The notes under the pieces: model-generated
Told to the model about the DNA's origin: nothing
Databases searched by the model: none
Seen by the model: the letters and a program-made list of their open reading frames with translations, nothing else
Program-made: the position numbers and the translations under genes
Part shown: piece after piece, positions 1-5,755 of the stretch
How the letters are laid out: each line of letters opens with the position of its first letter
How positions within the stretch are numbered: the first letter of the stretch is position 1
DNA from: Fidelibacterota bacterium UBA2980
GTDB taxonomy: Bacteria > Fidelibacterota > Marinisomatia > Marinisomatales > Marinisomataceae
Direction of reading: 5' to 3'
Assembly (NCBI GenBank): GCA_002348725.1
Contig: DEAO01000003.1
Coordinates: forward strand, 1-7,000
DNA: 7,000 bases

Positions 1-1
1 T

Positions 2-91
2 ACTACCATGTCTGGAGCTAGAGCTGCTATAGAAGCAGTCTCTCTTAGTGAAAAAATTAAAGTCAAAGCATTACAAGAGTATTTTAAGTAA
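2..91 (+). CDS. C-terminal fragment of a possible FAD-dependent oxidoreductase
   Basis: This open frame enters from the left edge and ends at TAA 89-91, leaving 29 residues. The only informative part is a segment reading S-G-A-R-A-A-I-E-A near its start. It resembles the C-terminal helix of FAD-dependent amine oxidases and phytoene-desaturase-like enzymes, where a G-A-x-x-S-G-x-R-A-A pattern lies against the flavin. The amine oxidase at the other end of this window has S-G-L-R-A-A at the equivalent place. A lysine-rich, probably helical tail follows. The stop codon directly abuts the stop of the convergent gcvP, so there is no room for a terminator between them. That it is a real gene end is fairly likely because the frame stays open right up to the gcvP boundary. 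The family assignment rests on about nine residues and is weak. Confidence 0.45.
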   Translation, partial: TTMSGARAAIEAVSLSEKIKVKALQEYFK

Positions 92-2908
92 TTATTTATA
101 ATCTTTTATATCTGGACATACACAGAAAAAATTTCGATCTCCATATGCATTGTCAATGCGTGATACGTAAGGCCAAAATTTATTTTCTCTAATCCAGCTA
201 ATAGGGAATACAGCTTCTTCTCTAGAGTATGGATGATTCCACTCACTACACACTTCTCCAATTGTGTGTGGCGCATTAATTAATACATTATCTTCTTTAG
301 ATTTTTTCCCATCCGCAATATCATTTATTTCTTTTTTAATATTAATCATTGCATCACAAAAACGATCTAGCTCATCTTTTGATTCACTTTCAGTTGGTTC
401 AATCATTAATGTACCAGCAATTGGCCAAGACATTGTTGGAGCATGATACCCATAATCAATCAATCTTTTTGCGATATCTTCATTTGTGATATTAGCACTG
501 TTTTTAAATTCCCTACAATCAATGATAAATTCATGTGCATTTAATCCACTCATTCCACGATAAAGTATGGTATAATCTTTTTCTAAACGTTTTGCCATAT
601 AATTAGCATTTAAAATTGCGATTTGTGATGCATTCAATAGTCCTTTACCGCCCATCAACTTCATATAGATATAAGAAATCAATAAAATGCTAGCACTCCC
701 ATAAGGGGAAGAAGACACGGAGTAAAGCTGTTCTTCATTTGTGGTATAATGTGTTGGTAAAAATGGTGTTAATTTTTTATTAACACATATTGGACCCATT
801 CCTGGACCTCCTCCTCCGTGTGGTATACAAAATGTTTTATGTAAATTGATATGCATAACATCTGCACCAAAATGTCCAGGTTTACAGATTCCAACCATTG
901 CATTAAGGTTTGCTCCATCCATATAAACTAATCCACCATTTTTGTGTATAATTTCACATATTTCATCAACATTATGTTCAAATACCCCATGTGTAGAGGG
1001 ATAGGTAATCATAAGGGATGATAAATTTTTTCCTGCCTCTTCTGCTTTTGATTTCAAATCGTCATAATCAATATTACCATGTTTGTCACATTTAACAATT
1101 ACTACCTTTAATCCAGCCATAATTGCGCTAGCAGGATTTGTGCCATGGGCTGATTCTGGTATTAAACAGACATTTCTTTTTGTATTATTTGCTTTATGGT
1201 ATTCTTGTATTGTTAATAGTCCAGCATATTCTCCCTGAGCACCAGAATTAGGTTGAAATGAAACAGCATTAAAACCAGTAACTTTAGAAAGCATTGTTTC
1301 TAATTCATTAATAATCGATTTATAGCCTCGTGTCTGTTCATCTGGAGTAAATGGATGTATTGTGTTGAATTCTGGCCAACTAATTGGGATCATTTCAACG
1401 GTTGCATTTAATTTCATTGTACATGATCCCAAAGGAATCATACTATGGTTTAGTGATAGATCCCTTTTTTCCAATTTATGCATATAACGTAACATTTCTG
1501 TTTCAGAATGCATGCTATGAAATATCGGATGGTTTAAAAAATTATCTTTACGATTTGGTTTTGCTTGAACTCTATTATTCTTTTTCTTATTTGATGATTT
1601 AAACAATGCACTAATTTGCGATATTTCTTCTTCTGTTGTTTTTTCGTCTAAAGAAATTCCAATCAATCCATTGCTATGGTACATAAAATTAAACTTTTTA
1701 GATAATGCTTCTTTTTGAAATGACTTTAAATCTATACCATTTAGTTCAACAACAATCGTATCAAAATAATTATTTGTATTACTAATGATGTTATGACCAT
1801 TCTTTGCAATTTCTTGACCAAGTTTTATTGTGTGTTTATGAATTACAGTTGCAATTTCTTTTAATTTTCTTGGACCATGAAATATCGCATACATTCCGGA
1901 GATAATTGCTAACAATACTTGAGCTGTACAGATATTAGATGTAGCTTTTTCACGCCTTATATGTTGTTCTCTTGTTTGTAGAGTTAACCTATATGCTTGA
2001 TTGCCATGTTTATCTTTTGATACTCCAACAATTCTTCCAGGAATATCACGCTTAAATTCATCTGATGTAGCCATAAATGCTGCATGTGGTCCTCCAAAAC
2101 CAAGTGGCACCCCAAAACGCTGACTATTGCCTACAGCAATATCTCCACCAAGATATCCTGGAGATTCAAAAAGCTGTAAACACATTAAATCAGTTGCAAA
2201 AACAACTTTACAGCCTGATTTATGTGCTTTATCAACGATTGACTGATAAGATTGAGAACTATCAATTTCACCAAATCGATTTGGATATTGCATAATACAA
2301 CCAAATGCATTGTCAAAATTCATTTCTTTATAATGACAAATTTCAATTTCAATATCTAAAGGCGCTGCTCTTGCAACAATCACATCAATTGTTTGTTGAA
2401 AACAGTCTTGATCAATAAGAAACTTATTAGATTCAGTTCTATTTTTTCTGTATAGCATTAACATTGCTTCACTTGCTGCAGTTCCTTCATCTAATAACGA
2501 TGCATTTGCAATTGGAAGATTACAGATTTCTGAAACCATCGTTTGATAGTTTAATAATGCTTCGAGCCTGCCTTGTGAAATTTCTGGTTGATAGGGCGTG
2601 TACTGAGTATACCATCCTGGATTTTCTAATATATTTCTTAAAATTACATTAGGAGTAATTGTATCATAGTACCCTTGTCCAATTAATGATCTATATAAAT
2701 GATTTTTTTCTCCAATATTTTTTATATGTGCAAGTATACCATTCTCAGAAAATTGTTCATTACCAATAGAATCTTCATCAATATCTAAAATAGTCTCTGG
2801 AACAATTTTTTTAATTAAATCTTCAAGAGATTTTTGTTCAAGAAAAGATAACATTTCTTGAATATGATGGTTTTGAGGACCTATATGTTTCTTCTGAAAT
2901 TCTGACAT
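92..2908 (-). CDS. gcvP: Glycine dehydrogenase (decarboxylating), glycine cleavage P-protein
   Basis: This PLP enzyme decarboxylates glycine and passes the aminomethyl group to the lipoyl arm of the H-protein, the first step of the cytoplasmic glycine cleavage system. At 938 residues it is the single-chain form, with the two homologous halves fused as in E. coli (957 residues), not the split P1/P2 form. It opens with the family signature H-I-G-P at residues 8-11. The first half carries the L-G-F-G-G-P-H-A and T-R-E-Q-H-I-R-R-E-K-A-T-S-N motifs. The second half carries P-L-G-S-C-T-M-K-L-N (Cys at 496), H-G-T-N-P-A-S-A (His at 588) and the PLP site N-L-H-K-T-F, with Lys691 the expected Schiff-base lysine, then the glycine-rich loop. 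The frame is intact. The ATG at 2906-2908 fits because H-I-G-P lies close to the N-terminus in this family. No strong Shine-Dalgarno is visible. tRNA-Lys lies 31 bases upstream on the same strand, so shared transcription is plausible. gcvT and gcvH are absent here. Confidence 0.98.
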   Translation of the reverse strand: MSEFQKKHIGPQNHHIQEMLSFLEQKSLEDLIKKIVPETILDIDEDSIGNEQFSENGILAHIKNIGEKNHLYRSLIGQGYYDTITPNVILRNILENPGWYTQYTPYQPEISQGRLEALLNYQTMVSEICNLPIANASLLDEGTAASEAMLMLYRKNRTESNKFLIDQDCFQQTIDVIVARAAPLDIEIEICHYKEMNFDNAFGCIMQYPNRFGEIDSSQSYQSIVDKAHKSGCKVVFATDLMCLQLFESPGYLGGDIAVGNSQRFGVPLGFGGPHAAFMATSDEFKRDIPGRIVGVSKDKHGNQAYRLTLQTREQHIRREKATSNICTAQVLLAIISGMYAIFHGPRKLKEIATVIHKHTIKLGQEIAKNGHNIISNTNNYFDTIVVELNGIDLKSFQKEALSKKFNFMYHSNGLIGISLDEKTTEEEISQISALFKSSNKKKNNRVQAKPNRKDNFLNHPIFHSMHSETEMLRYMHKLEKRDLSLNHSMIPLGSCTMKLNATVEMIPISWPEFNTIHPFTPDEQTRGYKSIINELETMLSKVTGFNAVSFQPNSGAQGEYAGLLTIQEYHKANNTKRNVCLIPESAHGTNPASAIMAGLKVVIVKCDKHGNIDYDDLKSKAEEAGKNLSSLMITYPSTHGVFEHNVDEICEIIHKNGGLVYMDGANLNAMVGICKPGHFGADVMHINLHKTFCIPHGGGGPGMGPICVNKKLTPFLPTHYTTNEEQLYSVSSSPYGSASILLISYIYMKLMGGKGLLNASQIAILNANYMAKRLEKDYTILYRGMSGLNAHEFIIDCREFKNSANITNEDIAKRLIDYGYHAPTMSWPIAGTLMIEPTESESKDELDRFCDAMINIKKEINDIADGKKSKEDNVLINAPHTIGEVCSEWNHPYSREEAVFPISWIRENKFWPYVSRIDNAYGDRNFFCVCPDIKDYK

Positions 2909-2939
2909 TTTACTGATATTCCACTCTTATTGGGTATAG

Positions 2940-3012
2940 TACCCCCGGAAGGACTCGAACCTACAACCAAGGGCTTAAAAGGCCCCTGCTCTACCAATTG
3001 AGCTACGGAGGC
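2940..3012 (-). tRNA. tRNA-Lys, anticodon UUU
   Basis: Read on the minus strand, the 73-base cloverleaf is complete. The acceptor stem pairs GCCTCCG with CGGGGGT (one G-T at each of positions 1-72 and 4-69). The D arm is GCTC/GAGC with loop AATTGGTA. The anticodon arm is GGGGC/GCCCT with loop CTTTTAA, placing TTT at positions 34-36. The variable loop is TGGTT, the T loop is TTCGAGT, and the discriminator is A. CCA is not encoded: the next bases are CTA, so CCA must be added enzymatically. The T stem, GTAGG against CCTTC, contains a U-U mismatch at 50-64; the other arms pair well. The gene is divergent from ssrA and lies just upstream of gcvP. Confidence 0.97.
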
Positions 3013-3129
3013 AAAAGTAGGTAAATTTAAGTGCATGAATCGTTATTTGGTAATGGAAAAAAGATAATTTTTTATAAAAATTTTCATTTAATTATTGCAC
3101 AATTATATAAAACACTATTACCTTATGCA

Positions 3130-3144
3130 TAGTCTTTTAGACTA
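3130..3144 (+). other. Small perfect hairpin upstream of the orphan terminator
   Basis: TAGTCT (3130-3135) pairs with AGACTA (3139-3144) around a TTT loop. It lies 24 bases before the terminator-like hairpin and could be the 5' stem of a short transcript ending there, or a protein-binding site. The stem is short and AT-rich, so chance is possible. Confidence 0.35.
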
Positions 3145-3168
3145 ATTGTAAACAAATACAACAAATCG

Positions 3169-3204
3169 AAAGGTTCCGCGGTTGGCGCTACGGAGCCTTT
3201 TTTG
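3169..3204 (+). terminator. Rho-independent-type terminator with no obvious upstream gene
   Basis: AAAGGTTCCG (3169-3178) pairs with CGGAGCCTTT (3191-3200) over ten base pairs, with one G-T wobble and a 12-base loop. A run of six T residues spans 3198-3203. On the plus strand this is a textbook intrinsic terminator. No plus-strand gene precedes it: the region upstream is tRNA-Lys and gcvP on the other strand. It ends about 40 bases before the mature 5' end of ssrA. It could end an unannotated small RNA, block antisense read-through into ssrA, or attenuate an ssrA transcript that starts further upstream. Confidence 0.75.
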
Positions 3205-3231
3205 TTTCTAAAAAAAGTATTATCTTTTGAC

Positions 3232-3239
3232 GATATTTG
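3232..3239 (+). promoter_or_regulatory. ssrA: Possible -7 promoter element for ssrA
   Basis: GATATTTG matches seven of eight positions of the Bacteroidota -7 consensus TAnnTTTG. Its last G lies seven bases before the mature tmRNA 5' end at 3246, which is the right place if the transcript starts at or near that end. No TTTG box is visible at the -33 position, so support is weak. tmRNA 5' ends are normally processed, so the real start may lie further upstream. Confidence 0.3.
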
Positions 3240-3245
3240 AAAATT

Positions 3246-3591
3246 GGGGGCGACCGGTTTCGACATTTTAGTAAGAAGCTTTAGGTGGCATGTAGAGCTT
3301 AGTAACTCTTAAAACTTCTAAACTTTATTAAGTGCCGATTATGGCCAAATGGCTATAGCTTAATTGCTTATAGCCCATCATCAGTAGACGGTTCTCATAG
3401 TTAGCTGAATGGTGTCATAAAAATGAGATAGCTTAATTCTTTGCTTTGATTTATTAAGTGAACCCTTAAAAGCTAGTTTTATATTTGGTTGTTCTTGAAC
3501 ACATATAAAATGAACACTAATCAAGTAACTAAACATGTAGAAGTTTAATTTTTCTCTATTATGGACGGGAGTTCGAATCTCCCCGCCTCCA
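3246..3591 (+). ncRNA. ssrA: Transfer-messenger RNA (tmRNA), one-piece form
   Basis: tmRNA rescues stalled ribosomes: it is charged with alanine, enters the A site with SmpB, and its internal reading frame adds a degradation tag to the nascent protein. The two ends form the tRNA-like domain. GGGGGCG (3246-3252) pairs with CGCCTCC (3584-3590), and A3591 is the discriminator. The T arm is GGGAG/CTCCC around TTCGAAT (3567-3583). The 5' D-loop-like segment reads CCGGTTTCGAC. Further landmarks match E. coli tmRNA: an AGGTGGCATG segment near 3283, the tag frame at 3334-3363, and helix 5 with a seven-pair stem (GGCTATA 3351-3357 with TATAGCC 3369-3375) whose loop holds the stop codon. Near the 3' end, CTAAACATGTAGAA also matches. 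CCA is not encoded. The order of parts is canonical, so it is not the permuted two-piece form. At about 346 bases it is of ordinary size. Confidence 0.97.
3334..3363 (+). other. ssrA: tmRNA proteolysis-tag reading frame
   Basis: The resume codon is read as GCC 3334-3336, preceded by TTAAGT as E. coli's is by ATAGTC. The frame gives A-D-Y-G-Q-M-A-I-A and stops at TAA 3361-3363. Downstream, GCTTAATTGCTTATAGCCC aligns with the E. coli tag end and helix 5, which fixes the frame and stop well. The end A-I-A differs from the common A-L-A-A. The first codon is less certain than the last one, because it is set by position and the flanking bases only. Confidence 0.8.
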
Positions 3592-3601
3592 CAAATAAAT
3601 T

Positions 3602-5002
3602 ATGATACGATATATTTTTATAATAACATTAGCTTTCTTTTCTTTATCATGTGATTTTGATACCTCTGTTCAATTAGAGATAAGCAACAATGATGATTCT
3701 TATAATCCAATACCAGGTCCTAGAAATTGTTTTTGGTCTCGTGGTCCCATAAGTAAAGATCCTTATATCAACATTGCTTATCCTGATGCGAATGTTTTTT
3801 ATTGGAGTGCAGCATTTACTATCCCTGAAGGCGCTCGACTTTATCTTAAAGGAGAATTCCCTTATTCAAGATATATGTCATTAATTAGTTATGATGGAAA
3901 AGGAACCCCAATAGAGTCTTTAGCTGATTATCTTATTATCCCTGATGAAAACTCAATTAATCCTTTTGTAGAGGGGGCTACTAGAAATCATAAAAATAGA
4001 TCTTATACTATAGAAATTTTAAACCTTCCTAAAGAAATAAGAAGACAAGAAGGAGTAAAGCTAGATCTTCAAACTGATATTAGAAACGGAGATTCACAAA
4101 ATGATATTCTTAAAAGAAATTCATTAAATGCAACCCAATATGGAAAAGGACAACAATCAATTGTTTATCGTATCTATGTTCCTGATAAGGGCAAAGATGA
4201 ACTAGGGGGCGTCCCTTTCCCTCAGTTTATTTTAGTGTTAAGCAATGGAGAAGAATTGGCAGGAAAAGAAGCTTGCAATGCATTAAATGCTACTCAAATG
4301 GCACAGATTAGCATGGATGCTATAGGTCTCCCTATGACTGTATATTCAAAGCTTGTAAATCAACCTGATAAACCAAATACATGGCCATCAACTGTTCCAA
4401 CAACCTGGTATTTACAATATGACAGAAATTTTCTTTTAGGTATTTATAATGGGCAACCACCTAAATCATTTAGAAAAAGCACCGGTGGTTTTTATCCAAA
4501 TCTTGATAATAATTATGTACGAACCATTATTAATCGTAAACATGGTAAAGTGTTTGTTCTGAAAGGGAAATTACCTAAAACACCAAAAACTTATTATGGG
4601 GATGAAGTAATGACCAAAGGTGATTTAATTTATTGGTCTATTTGTTCCAATCAAGGTTTTGCAAATACTCGAGTGAATGATTGTCTTTTTGATGAACAAG
4701 TTCCTGTTAATGAAAACGGTGAGTATACAATTGTAGTAAGTAGAAAAGAAGACCGTCCACGCAATGCTTACCCTGAATGTGGGATTGGATGGTTGCCAAT
4801 GGCTGATGATGGCGATGGAGCTATAGATGAAGACGCTACTGTGATTCAAATTAGAAATATGTTAGCCTCATCAGATTTTAGGCATGCAATTCAGAATGTT
4901 GATGAGATTGGTAAAGAGAAAGAAATTATGGGACCTTATTTACCGTCTTCTTTTTATACCACAACAGGTGGCTTTGAAGCACTATTCCCTTGTCTTCAAT
5001 AA
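3602..5002 (+). CDS. Putative exported lipoprotein, function unknown
   Basis: I do not recognise a named family. The 466-residue product begins with a short hydrophobic signal ending F-S-L-S-C (Cys17), a plausible though not ideal lipobox, so it is probably an envelope lipoprotein. The mature part looks like a beta-rich globular domain: N-C-F-W-S-R-G-P (residues 42-49), then a stretch dense in aromatics and glycine (Y-W-S-A-A-F, L-K-G-E-F-P, S-R-Y-M-S-L-I-S-Y-D). Beyond the lipid cysteine there are six others (43, 225, 348, 361, 393, 464), an even number that fits disulfides in an exported protein. D-D-G-D-G-A-I-D-E-D at 402-411 resembles a calcium-binding acidic loop. I have an impression of related uncharacterised proteins in other phyla but cannot name a domain. 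The ATG at 3602 is the only start that keeps the signal peptide. It has no Shine-Dalgarno and lies ten bases after the tmRNA, so it probably depends on ssrA read-through. The stop is two bases from that of the convergent phosphodiesterase gene. Confidence 0.88.
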   Translation: MIRYIFIITLAFFSLSCDFDTSVQLEISNNDDSYNPIPGPRNCFWSRGPISKDPYINIAYPDANVFYWSAAFTIPEGARLYLKGEFPYSRYMSLISYDGKGTPIESLADYLIIPDENSINPFVEGATRNHKNRSYTIEILNLPKEIRRQEGVKLDLQTDIRNGDSQNDILKRNSLNATQYGKGQQSIVYRIYVPDKGKDELGGVPFPQFILVLSNGEELAGKEACNALNATQMAQISMDAIGLPMTVYSKLVNQPDKPNTWPSTVPTTWYLQYDRNFLLGIYNGQPPKSFRKSTGGFYPNLDNNYVRTIINRKHGKVFVLKGKLPKTPKTYYGDEVMTKGDLIYWSICSNQGFANTRVNDCLFDEQVPVNENGEYTIVVSRKEDRPRNAYPECGIGWLPMADDGDGAIDEDATVIQIRNMLASSDFRHAIQNVDEIGKEKEIMGPYLPSSFYTTTGGFEALFPCLQ

Positions 5003-5004
5003 AA

Positions 5005-5751
5005 TTAATTTTGGACACGATCAGGAAAATCTGTAATAATACCATCTATCCCAAAAGTAATGGCTTTATTAATTTCTTCAGGCTTATTAATAGTCCAAGA
5101 ATATATTTTAAAACCTGAATCATGAATTGTATTAACAATTTCTTGATTTAAAGAAGAGAAATTTGGATGTATAGCAACTGCATCAAGTTTTGTTGCCATA
5201 TCAAGCACCTCATTTAGTGTATTCTTTTCGTTTAACACCCCAATTGGGATATTTGTATTCTCATTTTTAAAAATTGTTAATTCATCCCAATTAAAACTTG
5301 AAACAATTAGTTGGTTTGCTTCCCATTGAGTATTGCTAACAAAGTTTTTAAGAATTAAAGCTGTTTTTTCAGCTGTATTTTTACCTTTTAACTCAACATT
5401 TAATAATATATTTCCATCGATAAGGGTTAATACTTCTTCCAGAGTTGGTATTTTGTATTTTCCTTCTACTAGAACATTATTTAGTGAATCGATTGTCATT
5501 TCTTCAATAAAACCAGTGCTATCAGTAAGACGATCTAATTTTTTATCATGGAAAACAACTATTTCACCAGATGCACAACGAAAAACATCTATTTCTACAC
5601 CATCAACCCCCAAATCAATTGCTTTTTGTATAGATTCTAAGGTGTTTTCAGCGATATGTCCTTTAGCGCCTCTATGGCCAATATTAAGTATATCTTTATT
5701 TTCACATGAGTTAAGCATAATAATGAAAAGTAAAACACTTATTTTTTTCAT
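5005..5751 (-). CDS. Glycerophosphodiester phosphodiesterase, lipoprotein
   Basis: The product should hydrolyse glycerophosphodiesters, the deacylated head groups of phospholipids, to glycerol 3-phosphate and an alcohol. Counting from the ATG at 5749-5751 it has 248 residues, usual for the short GDPD class. A signal peptide M-K-K-I-S-V-L-L-F-I-I-M-L-N-S leads to lipobox Cys16, so it acts outside the cytoplasm, unlike cytosolic UgpQ. The TIM-barrel metal and catalytic residues are all present: H-R-G at 26-28, E-N-T from 35, V-E-I-D-V with Glu53 and Asp55, F-H-D with His68 and Asp69, and V-E-L-K with Glu120. The C-terminal S-W-T-I-N and D-G-I-I-T-D-F-P motifs are typical. A longer start at 5769 would overlap the amine oxidase by 14 bases; I prefer 5751 because it gives a cleaner signal peptide and has AAGGAA nine bases upstream. 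It follows the amine oxidase stop by four bases, suggesting one operon. The substrate head group cannot be told from sequence. Confidence 0.93.
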   Translation of the reverse strand: MKKISVLLFIIMLNSCENKDILNIGHRGAKGHIAENTLESIQKAIDLGVDGVEIDVFRCASGEIVVFHDKKLDRLTDSTGFIEEMTIDSLNNVLVEGKYKIPTLEEVLTLIDGNILLNVELKGKNTAEKTALILKNFVSNTQWEANQLIVSSFNWDELTIFKNENTNIPIGVLNEKNTLNEVLDMATKLDAVAIHPNFSSLNQEIVNTIHDSGFKIYSWTINKPEEINKAITFGIDGIITDFPDRVQN

Positions 5752-5755
5752 GAAA

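Larger units (their letters stand above)
3013..3245. other. Divergent AT-rich intergenic region between tRNA-Lys and ssrA
   Basis: This 233-base gap should hold the outward promoters for tRNA-Lys (minus strand) and ssrA (plus strand). It has no convincing open frame. The part from about 3050 to 3120 is almost pure A/T, typical of promoter DNA. It includes TATAAT on the minus strand (3102-3107) and TTGCAC on the plus strand (3095-3100), but neither has a well-spaced partner element. The right half holds a small perfect hairpin and a strong terminator-like hairpin, listed separately. Confidence 0.6.

Noticed and set aside
264..446. Plus-strand open frame opposite the gcvP C-terminal region
   Set aside because: It is antisense to a well-conserved gcvP segment, has no recognisable motif and no ribosome binding site; it is a shadow of the AT-rich gene.
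1384..2652. Several plus-strand frames of 60-75 codons inside gcvP
   Set aside because: They are antisense to intact gcvP motifs and show no protein-like features; they are frame shadows.
2909..3120. Possible glycine riboswitch upstream of gcvP
   Set aside because: Only 31 bases lie between tRNA-Lys and gcvP, and the sequence beyond the tRNA has no glycine-aptamer-like paired structure.
3125..3145. Leader peptide M-H-S-L-L-D before the terminator
   Set aside because: It is six codons with no ribosome binding site and no run of regulatory codons, and it coincides with the small hairpin; chance is the simpler reading.
3227..3250. Sigma70-type promoter using TTGACG (3227-3232) for ssrA
   Set aside because: A -10 element at normal spacing would fall inside the mature tmRNA, so this cannot drive ssrA.
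3246..3591. Permuted two-piece tmRNA
   Set aside because: The acceptor 5' half, tag frame and T arm occur in standard order, so it is the one-piece form.
3560..3620. Mobile-element attachment site at the tmRNA 3' end
   Set aside because: tmRNA 3' ends are common integration sites, but no integrase gene follows and I see no second copy of the 3' end in the window.
4625..4849. Minus-strand frame inside the exported lipoprotein gene
   Set aside because: It lies opposite a continuous frame with a signal peptide and has no start context or domain of its own.
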